A DNA stretch of 64,000 nucleotides from Luteolibacter pohnpeiensis (GCF_016595435.1 NZ_JAENIJ010000008.1:62001-126000), one strand, 5' to 3'; numbered from the stretch's first letter, positions 26,721 through 34,980 are shown. Notes: generated by a model not told the origin, from the sequence alone. Program-made: numbers and translations.

Positions 26721-27479
26721 CTATTTGCGAAGCCCATGACGCTGCGAATTGGGCAGATCGACCGCCTGGACCGCAAAGCGGGAGGATGGTGAGGCAGTTC
26801 CATCACCTGTGACTGCCAGGAAGCGAAGCGAAAAGGGGCTTCGTTGTAGATCAGGTCCGCACATGGCGAGGGCAGGGGTAGGACTGAGATTCTCTCCGTA
26901 ATAGTAAAATCGCACCTCGAGCGGAGCAGACAGGTTTCCGGTGAATAAAGATTCGAAATGGTAAAAATTCGTTCTGCTAACTGCCCCGGATGAAATCATG
27001 CCGAAGGCCTCTCCACCTCGGCATTTCACCATAGGCGACTCAAATTGGTCAAAACTGGTTCGAATCTCGAAATTGCAACCTGGCAGATCGACAGCCTGGC
27101 GTTTTGCTGATGAGAGTGAGGCGATCACGTAGTCCAAGCTGCGAAGCGCAGCCCGAGGATCAAATTTCAGTGATATGTAATAGTCCTCATCGAATGCGGT
27201 GAGATCTTTATAGTTGTTAATCCTATAAGTGTAGTAGTCACTCGGTGCTATTGGATTTACCTCAGATGCTTGGATCCAGCTAAGGTCTAATCCTACTGCT
27301 GAGTAATCGTTTGATCCAATTCCCCAACCGTTTTTTGTCGGAGATTCATAATCAGACAATGGTCCAAGCGGCGCGAATACCCATCTCCCGGAAATGGCTT
27401 CAATCCCGGTTGATTCGTCGAGTGATGAATATGGAAAGCCTGTTGCCATCCGATACAAGCGGGGATTTGTTAATTTCAT
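26721..27479 (-). CDS. Secreted-type beta-sandwich protein lacking a signal peptide, possibly a gene remnant
   Basis: 252 residues starting MKLTNPRLYRMATGFPYSS. The body is aromatic-rich, with DYYISLKFDPRAALRSLDYV, CNFEIRTSFDQFESPMV and LEVRFYYYGENLSPTPAL, a pattern seen inside verrucomicrobial secreted PEP-CTERM or repeat proteins (jelly-roll-like). There is no signal peptide, an in-frame stop lies 10 codons upstream, and the C-terminus ends abruptly without a sorting signal. It may be the surviving middle part of a decayed surface-protein gene. The nearby AT-rich, gene-poor DNA fits that view. Confidence 0.5.
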   Translation of the reverse strand: MKLTNPRLYRMATGFPYSSLDESTGIEAISGRWVFAPLGPLSDYESPTKNGWGIGSNDYSAVGLDLSWIQASEVNPIAPSDYYTYRINNYKDLTAFDEDYYISLKFDPRAALRSLDYVIASLSSAKRQAVDLPGCNFEIRTSFDQFESPMVKCRGGEAFGMISSGAVSRTNFYHFESLFTGNLSAPLEVRFYYYGENLSPTPALAMCGPDLQRSPFSLRFLAVTGDGTASPSSRFAVQAVDLPNSQRHGLRK

Positions 27480-27848
27480 GCAGAACGGGGAAAGTAATGA
27501 TTGTGATCAGTAACTTTTGAATGATCCAAATAGCTTTCTGATAGATGATTCAAGGTATCAGCTGAACAGGTCAAAAAGGTCAATGAAATAGAGAATAAAT
27601 CAGATTTTCACCTAGCGTTTTTGCTGTGTGAATCTGATATATGAAATGAAGTTTGAGTTAGATAACGAATTGGCAGGTAGATAGTTGAATCTAGGTGTGG
27701 ATGTAGTGGTTAGATGATTTGCTGGAAGGCATTCGCTGTAGGGGTGCTGATGCAGTTCAATGCCTCTGGTAGGTGTGCAATTTAATAACTGTTACTTACT
27801 CTTTTCGATGTCATTTGACTCAAGAATGCAAGAAATTATTATGCTTAT
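27480..27848. other. AT-rich gap upstream of the rimK operon
   Basis: No convincing gene was seen in this 369-base stretch, which is clearly more AT-rich than the flanking genes. It contains one imperfect hairpin at 27599-27638 (ATCAGAT and TCAC pairing with GTGA and ATCTGAT across a two-base bulge). The promoter of the rightward rimK operon should lie here, but no strong -35/-10 pair was identified. Confidence 0.4.
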
Positions 27849-28004
27849 ATGCAATTTGCGGATACGATTCAAATGTTTGTCTATCTGCTGTTTAAGTGGA
27901 TCTATGGCTTGAGATCTCCCTTTGCTTTGACTCTATTAGGCAATGGTCTTATGAAACGGTATCGGGATGAGTCATCACGGAATGACACCGAGTTGTTGTT
28001 ATGA
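27849..28004 (+). CDS. Small ORF (51 codons) coupled to rimK
   Basis: ATG 27849 to TGA 28004. The product has a hydrophobic N-terminal half (IQMFVYLLFKWIYGL) and a charged C-terminal tail (LMKRYRDESSRNDTELLL), like a small membrane-associated peptide. Its last codons overlap the rimK start as ATGA, the typical arrangement for translational coupling. The surrounding DNA is AT-rich and no ribosome-binding site is obvious. It could be a real small protein, a leader ORF or chance. Confidence 0.4.
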   Translation: MQFADTIQMFVYLLFKWIYGLRSPFALTLLGNGLMKRYRDESSRNDTELLL

Positions 28005-29203
28005 AACTTTCCATTTTGTCCTGTTCGCCGAAGTGTTACTCCACCCGCCGACTCGTTGAAGCGGGTCGAAATCGAGGGCATAAAATCGAAGTCCTTAATA
28101 CGCTTCGGCTTACCATCGGGCTCGATCACGGAACGCCGGAGCTTTATTACCACCGCAAGATCCTCAGGACGCCCGATGCGATTCTTCCGCGGATCGGCAC
28201 ATCCATCACACGCTACGGCACTGCCGTAGTTCGACAGTTTGAGCAGATGGATGTCTTCACCCCGAACACGGCGGCTGGGATTGGAAATTCGCGGGACAAA
28301 CTGCGCAGCCTGCAAATTCTCTCCCGGCACGACGTGGGAATCCCCTTGAGTGCCTATGTCGATGACAAGCGCGATGTGGAAGATGCATTGCAGCGGGTGG
28401 GCGGAGCGCCGGTGATCATCAAACTGCTCGAAGGAACCCAAGGCGTCGGAGTGATTTTGGCCGACAAACTGGAAATCGCGAAGGCGATCATCGAGACCCT
28501 GCACAGCACCAAGCAGCAGGTGCTGTTGCAGAAATTCGTAGCCGAAAGCAAAGGCAAGGATGTTCGAGCCTTCGTGATCGGCGATCGGGTCGTGGCTGCG
28601 ATCCGGCGGACTGCTCAGGGACAGGAATTTCGCTCAAATGTTCATCGCGGTGGCAAAGCGGAGATGATCCAGCTGGATTCGGTGTATGAAGAGGCCGCTG
28701 TGCGCGCGGCTCAAATCATGGGATTGCGGATTTGCGGCGTCGACATGCTCGAAGGTGCCTCGGGCCCGCAGGTGATGGAGGTGAACTCTTCCCCCGGCCT
28801 GGAGGGGATCGAAGGGGCGACGGGCTTGGACATTGCCGGGGAAATCATCGATTACATCGCGGATCAGGTGAAATTTCCAGAAATCGATATCCGCCAGCGA
28901 CTTACCGTCAGTCGCGGCTATTCAGTGGCAGACATCAACATTCCGGAAGGAAGCCAGTTCGTCGGCGTGACCATCGATGATACCGGGTTGCGGGAGCTGG
29001 ATGTTGTGGTGCTGACGCTTCGCCGAAAAGGCATGGTCATTTCCAATCCGAAGGGATCCCGTGTTCTGGAAGCAGATGATTCCTTGCTCTGCTACGGCAA
29101 GTCCGAGCACATGAAAGGCCTGATCCCGACGAAACCGAAAAAGCGACGACGGGTCAAAAAGCTGGAGCCGAGCCCAAAATCCACCACTGACCCGAATCCC
29201 TGA
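28001..29203 (+). CDS. rimK: RimK-family ATP-grasp ligase fused to a C-terminal TrkA-C (RCK_C) domain
   Basis: 400 residues. The first 290 or so match RimK, which adds glutamate residues to ribosomal protein S6 or a similar acceptor: MKLSILSCSPKCYSTRRL, RIGTSITRYGTAVVRQFE, the ATP-grasp VIIKLLEGTQGVGV, RAFVIGDRVVAAIRR and the metal-binding EVNSSPGLEGIEGATG. E. coli RimK ends soon after that point. Here a domain of about 65 residues follows (DINIPEGSQFVGVTIDDTG to ADDSLLCYGKSEH) with the TrkA-C pattern known from K+ channel and transporter regulators, then a basic tail. The start is firm. It overlaps the next gene by one base (TGATG). Confidence 0.93.
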   Translation: MKLSILSCSPKCYSTRRLVEAGRNRGHKIEVLNTLRLTIGLDHGTPELYYHRKILRTPDAILPRIGTSITRYGTAVVRQFEQMDVFTPNTAAGIGNSRDKLRSLQILSRHDVGIPLSAYVDDKRDVEDALQRVGGAPVIIKLLEGTQGVGVILADKLEIAKAIIETLHSTKQQVLLQKFVAESKGKDVRAFVIGDRVVAAIRRTAQGQEFRSNVHRGGKAEMIQLDSVYEEAAVRAAQIMGLRICGVDMLEGASGPQVMEVNSSPGLEGIEGATGLDIAGEIIDYIADQVKFPEIDIRQRLTVSRGYSVADINIPEGSQFVGVTIDDTGLRELDVVVLTLRRKGMVISNPKGSRVLEADDSLLCYGKSEHMKGLIPTKPKKRRRVKKLEPSPKSTTDPNP

Positions 29204-30285
29204 TGAGCCGAAAATCGAGCGACATCGGAACATGGGGGGCGAGTGAAATTGCGCCGGGTGAGCGCAAGCGACTCCGATTGGAGATCGGAAAAAACTTCAG
29301 TGGCTCCAGCGTCACGCTGCCGCTCATGGTCTGGCGTGCGCCCGAGGACGGTCCGGTCGTCGGTATCACGGCGGCGGTCCATGGAGATGAAATCAATGGA
29401 ACGGGAGCCATCCGCCGACTGATTCAGGAACCGCCTTTTACCCTGACTCACGGCACGCTCATTTTGGTTCCTGTGGTCAATATCATGGGGTTTGAGCGAC
29501 ATAGCCGCTACATGCCGGATCGACGGGATCTGAACCGATGCTTTCCCGGCAGTTTGCATGGCAGTCTGAGCTCCCGATTGGCCCGGGCGGTATTCGATCA
29601 GGTCGTCGGCCGTTGCGACTATTTGATCGACCTGCACACGGCGGCGGTTCGTAGGACGAATTTTCCCAACGTCCGGACGGATTTTGACGAGCCCGAGTGC
29701 GCTAGGCTCGCACGCGCCTTTGGTTGCGAAGTCATCGTTAACAGCGCCGGGCCGGATGGCTCTCTGCGGAAAGCCGCGGTGAAAAGCGGCTGTCCCACCA
29801 TCGTGCTGGAGGCGGGTGAAGTTTGGAAAGTGGAGCCGAGCGTTCAGGAGCTGACTTTGCGCGGCATTTCCAATGTGCTGGCAGAGTTGCAGATGACCGG
29901 CGGAGTTTGTGAGCCGCCACCGCATCAGGTCATTGTTCGTGAAACACGCTGGATCCGTTCCGAAAGCGGGGGCTTCCTGCACTTTCATGTGGCTCCGGGA
30001 GATGCGGTAGCTGAAGGGCAGGCGGTGGCGAGCAGCACCAACCTCCTCGGTTCAGAAATGGAAATCATCCGCAGCCCGCTCGCGGGAGTCGTGATGGGAA
30101 TGACTACGATGCCCGCCGTAGGACCAGGCGATCCTGTGGTGCATATTGCTTTGCCGTCCGATGCCAAACAACAGCTGAAATTGGAGAAAAGCATTGATAA
30201 TCTGGACTCGGATACGATTGAAATTCAGCTGCGCGAACACCTCGCTACGAATATTGTGGTGAACGTCCTCGAAGAAAATTCCTAA
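29203..30285 (+). CDS. Succinylglutamate desuccinylase/aspartoacylase-family deacylase
   Basis: 360 residues. Zinc carboxypeptidase-like fold with AAVHGDEING (His and Glu ligands), RDLNRCFPG, LIDLHTAA (third ligand) and VLEAGE (catalytic Glu), then a C-terminal barrel (GGFLHFHVAPGDAVAEG). Relatives hydrolyse N-acyl amino acids such as N-succinylglutamate or N-acetylaspartate. Placed directly after rimK with a one-base overlap, it could remove or recycle the amino acid that RimK ligates; the substrate is not established. Confidence 0.92.
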   Translation: MSRKSSDIGTWGASEIAPGERKRLRLEIGKNFSGSSVTLPLMVWRAPEDGPVVGITAAVHGDEINGTGAIRRLIQEPPFTLTHGTLILVPVVNIMGFERHSRYMPDRRDLNRCFPGSLHGSLSSRLARAVFDQVVGRCDYLIDLHTAAVRRTNFPNVRTDFDEPECARLARAFGCEVIVNSAGPDGSLRKAAVKSGCPTIVLEAGEVWKVEPSVQELTLRGISNVLAELQMTGGVCEPPPHQVIVRETRWIRSESGGFLHFHVAPGDAVAEGQAVASSTNLLGSEMEIIRSPLAGVVMGMTTMPAVGPGDPVVHIALPSDAKQQLKLEKSIDNLDSDTIEIQLREHLATNIVVNVLEENS

Positions 30286-30293
30286 CAATTCCC

Positions 30294-30731
30294 ATGATCA
30301 TCGGCTGGAGAGAATGGATCGAGCTTCCGGAATGGTCGCTGCGCATGCGGGCCAAGGCGGATACGGGCGCACGCAGCAGCGCGATCGATTGCGCTGAAAT
30401 CGTCGAACTGCCGAACGATCGGGTGCGATTCACTGTTCGGTTAGATCGGAAACAAAAAAAACTGATCACGCTCGAGGAGCAGATCAAGTTCCGCAAACGC
30501 GTCCGCAGCAGCACGGGCGATGGGAATGACCGGATTTTCGTCGAGACCACGCTGAGGCTTGCCGGTGTCGAAAAGAAAATCGTGATGAGCCTGGTGAGCC
30601 GCAAGACCATGATTCATCGCATTCTGTTAGGGCGCGAGGCACTAGGGGATGATTTTTTAGTCAACAGCGCCGTCGACCATTGGGCTACGCCGCGCAAGCG
30701 CGGCAAATCCGCGCCGCCCGCAGAAAATTGA
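30294..30731 (+). CDS. Retropepsin-like aspartic protease of the RimB/DUF785 type ('ATP-dependent zinc protease')
   Basis: 145 residues. The active-site motif DTGA is at residues 23-26 (KADTGARSSAID) and the family's closing motif is LLGREALGDDFLV. The fold is that of single-domain retropepsin-like proteases, despite the historical name. In Pseudomonas this type of gene is linked with rimK (rimB). It starts 8 bases after the deacylase, making a three-gene operon of ligase, deacylase and protease. It is convergent with the next gene, with two bases between their ends. Confidence 0.88.
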   Translation: MIIGWREWIELPEWSLRMRAKADTGARSSAIDCAEIVELPNDRVRFTVRLDRKQKKLITLEEQIKFRKRVRSSTGDGNDRIFVETTLRLAGVEKKIVMSLVSRKTMIHRILLGREALGDDFLVNSAVDHWATPRKRGKSAPPAEN

Positions 30732-30733
30732 TC

Positions 30734-32062
30734 TCAGTTTTCCGAGCCCTTGAGCTTTGGGTCATCCAGATCGAGTCGATACATGATCTGGTTGTAATCG
30801 TATTTCGCGGTTGGGACCGGGTTTTTCGCAAAGGTTGTGGTGTAGGTTCCTTCGAACAAAATGTAGGGCGCCTTTTCCGGAACCAATTCGGCATGAAGAA
30901 GGGGATTGTAGAAGGTGTAGTTGTCGTGGCTCAGCACCTTCGTCGCTGGGCCCCAGGGGCCGAGAGGTGAAGTGGCTTCCGCATACCAAATTTCGCCGAG
31001 ATAGGACGAGTCGCCACCGTTCTGAGTGTAAATCGTGATCCAACGATCCCGATATGCGTTCCAAGCCACGGATCCACGGTGTGCGGGAACCGGCTTTCCA
31101 TTCTCTGCTGAAACCGGAGCCTTTGGCGGCTCGATTTTTTTCCAGCTGGATGCATCGCTCCAACCCTCGAACGTTGCCGGGCACTGAAATGTGGGAAAGG
31201 GATCGCCTAACAAAAGCATGTCTTTGAATAAAACCGGGTGCCCGCGGGGAATTAAATCCGGCATGGCATCGCCCTCTTTCCAAAGGACCCGGTATGGCTT
31301 GAACTGTTCGGATGGATCATCCCACACGCACAGGCCGACTTCATATTCCGACAGCGAGTTTTTGATTTTTGAATAGGTCGCGACCAAGTGCTCGCGACCC
31401 GATTTATCGGGTAGGCTGACGATTGCACTGAGCCAAGTTGGTCCGTCGCCGGTCATTGGTGCGACTCCGCGTGGCTTCCCATTTTTATCGCGATAGAGGT
31501 CGAATTCCAAGGCAAGGGGAGCCTCGAATTTTTTCAATGGATGGAGCGGTGTGGTCGCGGCCGATGAATCAAAAATGCCAAGCGGGTAACCGGGCATCGA
31601 CGTGTCGCCCCAGAGCCAGAACAGTTTTCCGTGATAGGGTGCCACCAGAACCGAGTCACAACCCATGATGCCGGATTCAGGAATCAGTGGTTTGGGGCTG
31701 TTGGAATAGAGTCCCGCGCCCGTGAGGCGGCCAAGCCGTTTGGCAATGATCTGGCGGTCGATTTCGACCCGGAGATGTTTCCCGGCTTCGGGTGTGCAGC
31801 GAAATCCTTGGTACCCGAGCCCGTCGGGTTTCAGCCCGTAGCCGTGGCTTTTCAGGCTGAGCCAGATTTCATGGTCCTGCAGCTCAGGATCGGAAATCGC
31901 AACCATTCCGAGGTTGTCCGTAACGAATTTTTCTTGGTGGGTGGTTTGCAGCTCGACGAGCGGAACCGGCCAACCGTTTTCACGATCGACGATCTGAATT
32001 CGAAACGGTTCCGCAGCTTGAACACCTACGGCCAACCCCAAAATTACTGCTAAAAAACGCAT
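30734..32062 (-). CDS. Secreted glycosidase-like five-bladed propeller protein
   Basis: 442 residues from ATG 32062, chosen for its signal peptide (MRFLAVILGLAVGVQA). After an N-terminal beta-rich domain come repeated propeller-like motifs: GCDSVLVAPYHGKLFWLWGD, GVAPMTGDGPTWLSAIV, HRGSVAWNAYRDRWITIY, and WYAEATSPLGPWGPA. The last is typical of GH43/GH32-type and DUF4185-type propellers. A role in extracellular polysaccharide breakdown or binding is likely; the catalytic acids could not be assigned. Divergent from the aminotransferase gene at 32139. Confidence 0.78.
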   Translation of the reverse strand: MRFLAVILGLAVGVQAAEPFRIQIVDRENGWPVPLVELQTTHQEKFVTDNLGMVAISDPELQDHEIWLSLKSHGYGLKPDGLGYQGFRCTPEAGKHLRVEIDRQIIAKRLGRLTGAGLYSNSPKPLIPESGIMGCDSVLVAPYHGKLFWLWGDTSMPGYPLGIFDSSAATTPLHPLKKFEAPLALEFDLYRDKNGKPRGVAPMTGDGPTWLSAIVSLPDKSGREHLVATYSKIKNSLSEYEVGLCVWDDPSEQFKPYRVLWKEGDAMPDLIPRGHPVLFKDMLLLGDPFPTFQCPATFEGWSDASSWKKIEPPKAPVSAENGKPVPAHRGSVAWNAYRDRWITIYTQNGGDSSYLGEIWYAEATSPLGPWGPATKVLSHDNYTFYNPLLHAELVPEKAPYILFEGTYTTTFAKNPVPTAKYDYNQIMYRLDLDDPKLKGSEN

Positions 32063-32138
32063 GGCTGGGGCATACGTGACAAATGGAGGCAGATGTTTCA
32101 ATTTTACATCTTTGAGAGATCCGACAACATCGCCAGGA

Positions 32139-32978
32139 ATGGTGACGCTGTGGCAAGATGGGCGATGGATCAAAGAGGGAGAATTCTCGATCAATCCTGG
32201 CGATCGTGGCTTGCTGCACGGTCTAGGGTTGTTCGAGACGATACTCGCGGTTGATGGCAACCCGAAATTTCTCGGAAAGCATCTTCGCCGACTTCGGGAA
32301 TCCTGTCAGCGATTGGGCTGGAAATCCCTCGAGTATTCTTTCGAGTCCATCATTCGCGAGCTTTTGCAGCGGAATCAGCTCGAAATCGGCAGGGCGAAAG
32401 TAAGGCTCGCCCTCACGGCCGGCAGCGGATCAATCCGGGACTTGAACTCGGGAGCCAATCGATCCGTCTGGCTGACGGCAGAGGCTGCTGGAACCGAAAT
32501 GGAATCGATAGCCGTTGATATTTCGCCCTGGGTCCGCAACGAAAGATCACCCCTCAGCGGACTGAAATGCGCGTCCTATGCCGAGAATCTACTGGCACTG
32601 GAACACGCCAGAAATGCCGGTTTTGAGGAAACGCTTTTTTTGAATACCTCTGGTAAAGTCTGTGAGGCAGCGACGGCCAATGTGTTCGCAGTGGTTGCAG
32701 GTAAGCTTTTTACGCCTCAACTCTCATCGGGATGTCTTCCCGGCATCACCCGGGCAGTGGTGCTTGAGCTTGCCAGGCAACTGGGAATCGACGCTCGCGA
32801 GGCTGATATTGATCTCGGAACCTTGGTTTCTGCGACAGAAGTTTTTCTAACTTCTTCAGTGCAAGGCCCGGTCCCGGTATGTCGTATCGGCGAGCGCCGC
32901 CTGGCGATTGGGACCCTATTCCATCGCATTCGTGGGGCATGGACAGGTAGGGTTGAGCCCAATTCTGAATGGAGATGA
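32139..32978 (+). CDS. Aminotransferase class IV (4-amino-4-deoxychorismate lyase or branched-chain type)
   Basis: 279 residues from ATG 32139 (MVTLWQDGRWIKEGEFSIN); the frame is open further upstream but would overlap the divergent gene. Fold-type IV PLP enzyme: GDRGLLHGLGLFETI, the PLP lysine Lys143 in SGLKCASYAENLLAL, and GKVCEAATANVFAVV. The lysine context and overall length favour aminodeoxychorismate lyase (p-aminobenzoate for folate) over branched-chain or D-amino-acid aminotransferase, but the choice is not secure. Confidence 0.85.
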   Translation: MVTLWQDGRWIKEGEFSINPGDRGLLHGLGLFETILAVDGNPKFLGKHLRRLRESCQRLGWKSLEYSFESIIRELLQRNQLEIGRAKVRLALTAGSGSIRDLNSGANRSVWLTAEAAGTEMESIAVDISPWVRNERSPLSGLKCASYAENLLALEHARNAGFEETLFLNTSGKVCEAATANVFAVVAGKLFTPQLSSGCLPGITRAVVLELARQLGIDAREADIDLGTLVSATEVFLTSSVQGPVPVCRIGERRLAIGTLFHRIRGAWTGRVEPNSEWR

Positions 32979-33046
32979 GTGAGGCGTTTGCTTTTCAGTA
33001 AATTGAAGAAGATGGCCGAATTTTTACATGGCTGATGCAGCGCAAA

Positions 33047-33181
33047 ATGCCGAGCACCGTGAAGCCGGGATCGCTTAAGAAGCGGCAATCGAGCGGTTTT
33101 GTGAGTCAGGGTAAAGTTCTTCGATTGGGTGAAGAAATGTGTCGTATTGGGCGTTACCAACTCGTAGATTACAGGCATTGA
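33047..33181 (+). CDS. Possible small ORF (44 codons) resembling ribosomal protein L34
   Basis: The product MPSTVKPGSLKKRQSSGF aligns without gaps with the first 18 residues of E. coli L34, sharing T4, P7, L10, K11, S15, G17 and F18; the later part is poorly conserved and lacks the RAR and RRR arginine blocks. It lies in a 378-base gap and not next to rnpA or dnaA, so it is not the normal rpmH. It could be a degenerate paralogue or coincidence. Confidence 0.25.
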   Translation: MPSTVKPGSLKKRQSSGFVSQGKVLRLGEEMCRIGRYQLVDYRH

Positions 33182-33356
33182 GTCAATTTGTGAGGTGCCT
33201 GGCAGATCAACGTTTTCCGTCATATAGCATTAATTAAATAATGGTTATTGCGTGGGTATTTCAGTATTATTAATTGCAATGATTATTGGATTAATAACAG
33301 TCTTTAAATATTGAAAAAAGCTTGACAGAGATGGTCCTGCTTTTAAAGGGGGGGAT
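33182..33356. other. AT-rich upstream region with a dyad, preceding the orphan gene at 33357
   Basis: Very AT-rich. TTATTAAT at 33267-33274 is perfectly repeated in inverted form as ATTAATAA at 33290-33297, an operator-like or weak hairpin element about 60 bases before the next start. No other feature seen. Confidence 0.35.
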
Positions 33357-34187
33357 ATGAAAAAATGTAGCTTGGTGTTCCTAATATTTTTGACTTTCTC
33401 AAGCTTTGTTCGATGTGAAGAGAGTTTTTCTATTAATTACAGCGACGTATATGTATTAGTGCTTTCGAAAGCAACGGCTGATGATGCAACGACCGATGAT
33501 GCAACGACCGATGAGAAAAGTAATTTATTGTGCGCCATGGTTAATGGTAATCCTGTTGCAGTGTTTGATTCAGGAGAACCGTTTGGTGTGAGAATAAATC
33601 AATTCTTGAAGGAAGGGGTTAATAAAATATATTTATCTCATAAGAAAGGTGAGATATGGAAGGTTTCAGTCATTAAGAGTAATATATTAAATCCGTATGA
33701 AGTCATTAAGTCGGAGGAGTTTTCTGGTGATAAGACCTCATTTGAAATGAATGTGAATCCTTCTGTTCATTGGGAACTTCCAATATTTCATAGTAATATC
33801 AAAGATTCTGATCTGAATGATGGGTCAATATGCAAGTTTTTATCAGGATTGCCCTCTTTGGATAAAGCTAATTTTTATCAAGTTGAGATATGTGGGGTTT
33901 TACTGTGGTCGATGAAATGCTACGATAGCAGTTCTGAGGATATGAAAAATATTAAGAAATCCTATTATGAAAAACTAAAAGGATTTTTCAATCAACTTGA
34001 ATCCCTTCATGATGGTGATTTGAACATCGTCAAGGGTAAAAATTTAATTTATCTCTATACGTCAACTGAAAAGATTGATGGTAAGGAATGTCCGTATTTC
34101 ATGAAGATGAAAGATGATTCAGGGGGAGTTATATATCTGCCGCCATTAACTCTATATAGACGCTACGATCAATGGTGGCTTTGGTGA
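33357..34187 (+). CDS. Orphan secreted protein of low GC content
   Basis: 276 residues with a Sec signal peptide (MKKCSLVFLIFLTFSSFVRC). The family is not recognised. The coding sequence uses AT-rich codons (AAT, AAA, TTT, GAT) throughout, unlike every neighbour. It has an unusually strong ribosome-binding site, GGGGGG followed 3 bases later by ATG, where most genes in this window have none. A 15-base unit is repeated twice (33477-33510 region), giving DDATTDDATTDE. These features point to recent acquisition. The product may be exported and soluble; the C-terminus is aromatic (YRRYDQWWLW). Confidence 0.7.
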   Translation: MKKCSLVFLIFLTFSSFVRCEESFSINYSDVYVLVLSKATADDATTDDATTDEKSNLLCAMVNGNPVAVFDSGEPFGVRINQFLKEGVNKIYLSHKKGEIWKVSVIKSNILNPYEVIKSEEFSGDKTSFEMNVNPSVHWELPIFHSNIKDSDLNDGSICKFLSGLPSLDKANFYQVEICGVLLWSMKCYDSSSEDMKNIKKSYYEKLKGFFNQLESLHDGDLNIVKGKNLIYLYTSTEKIDGKECPYFMKMKDDSGGVIYLPPLTLYRRYDQWWLW

Positions 34188-34253
34188 TTTAAATGAAATA
34201 GTATTTATTATTTGTTTGATGATGTTATACGTTGTAATTTGATGGTTTATAAT

Positions 34254-34285
34254 ATACCTAATCTAGGTATTCCTATATTTTTATT
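34254..34285 (+). terminator. Possible terminator after the orphan low-GC gene
   Basis: ATACCTA at 34254-34260 pairs with TAGGTAT at 34264-34270 around a three-base loop, followed by T-rich sequence. It lies between two convergent genes and could serve both. Confidence 0.4.
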
Positions 34286-34305
34286 TAAAATTCTTTAAAC
34301 TACGA

Positions 34306-34980
34306 TTATGGGTAACGGTATCCCACGCCACGAACCGTCTGAATCCATCGAGGTGTTGATGGATGATGCTCCAACTTCTTACGGAGGTTGAGTATGTGCT
34401 GATCGAGAGTTCTCGATTCCGGATAATATTCCATTCCCCAACAAGTATTGAGCAATTCATCACGGGTTACGACTTCACTTTGCCTGGCGATTAGAAGTTG
34501 TAGGATCTTTATCTCGCGATCGGTTAAATCAATCGCGCCATTGCCGTGGTTCTCTGCAATGAGGCGCTTGGGATAAATCACCCAATCACCGAATGGAAAG
34601 CTACCTCCGGTTGGTATTGATTCGTTACGTCGGGTGACTGCGCGAATCCTGGCGAGCAGTTCGTGTTTGCCGAAGGGCTTTCGCACGAAATCGTCGGCTC
34701 CAAGCTCAAGCCCCAGGACGACATCGACTTCTTCAGATTTTGCCGATAGAAAAAGAATGGGAATAGACCGATTGGCTTTTCGGATGCTACGGCAAACGTC
34801 GTAGCCACTGGCTCCGGGCATCATGATGTCCAGCAGGATGATCTCCGGGCGATGATGGTCCCAGGTATGAATGGCTTCAGTGCCGTCCATTGCTGTTGCA
34901 ACCTCATAACCTTCGTCCTCCAATAGTTCCTGGATGGTGGTGCGCGTTACGGGATCGTCCTCTGCAAGAAAGATCTTCAT
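34306..34980 (-). CDS. OmpR/PhoB-family response regulator
   Basis: 224 residues. Receiver domain with acidic AEDD at 6-9, phosphoacceptor Asp51 in IILLDIMMPG and a KPFG lysine motif, followed by a winged-helix DNA-binding domain (LTDREIKILQLLIARQSEVV to RTLDQHILNLRKKLE, ending WIQTVRGVGYRYP). Its start overlaps the histidine kinase stop by 4 bases, forming a two-component pair. A set of about 11-bp direct repeats upstream of the operon (37991-38022) is a candidate target. Confidence 0.96.
   Translation of the reverse strand: MKIFLAEDDPVTRTTIQELLEDEGYEVATAMDGTEAIHTWDHHRPEIILLDIMMPGASGYDVCRSIRKANRSIPILFLSAKSEEVDVVLGLELGADDFVRKPFGKHELLARIRAVTRRNESIPTGGSFPFGDWVIYPKRLIAENHGNGAIDLTDREIKILQLLIARQSEVVTRDELLNTCWGMEYYPESRTLDQHILNLRKKLEHHPSTPRWIQTVRGVGYRYP

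Noticed and set aside
26699-26725. CTGCGG/CCGCAG hairpin near 26702-26719
   Set aside because: Short stem without T-run and no clear gene end on either side to match it.
33322-33327. TTGACA, a perfect -35 hexamer before the orphan gene at 33357
   Set aside because: No -10 element lies at the right distance and the start codon is only 29 bases downstream, so a promoter here is unlikely.
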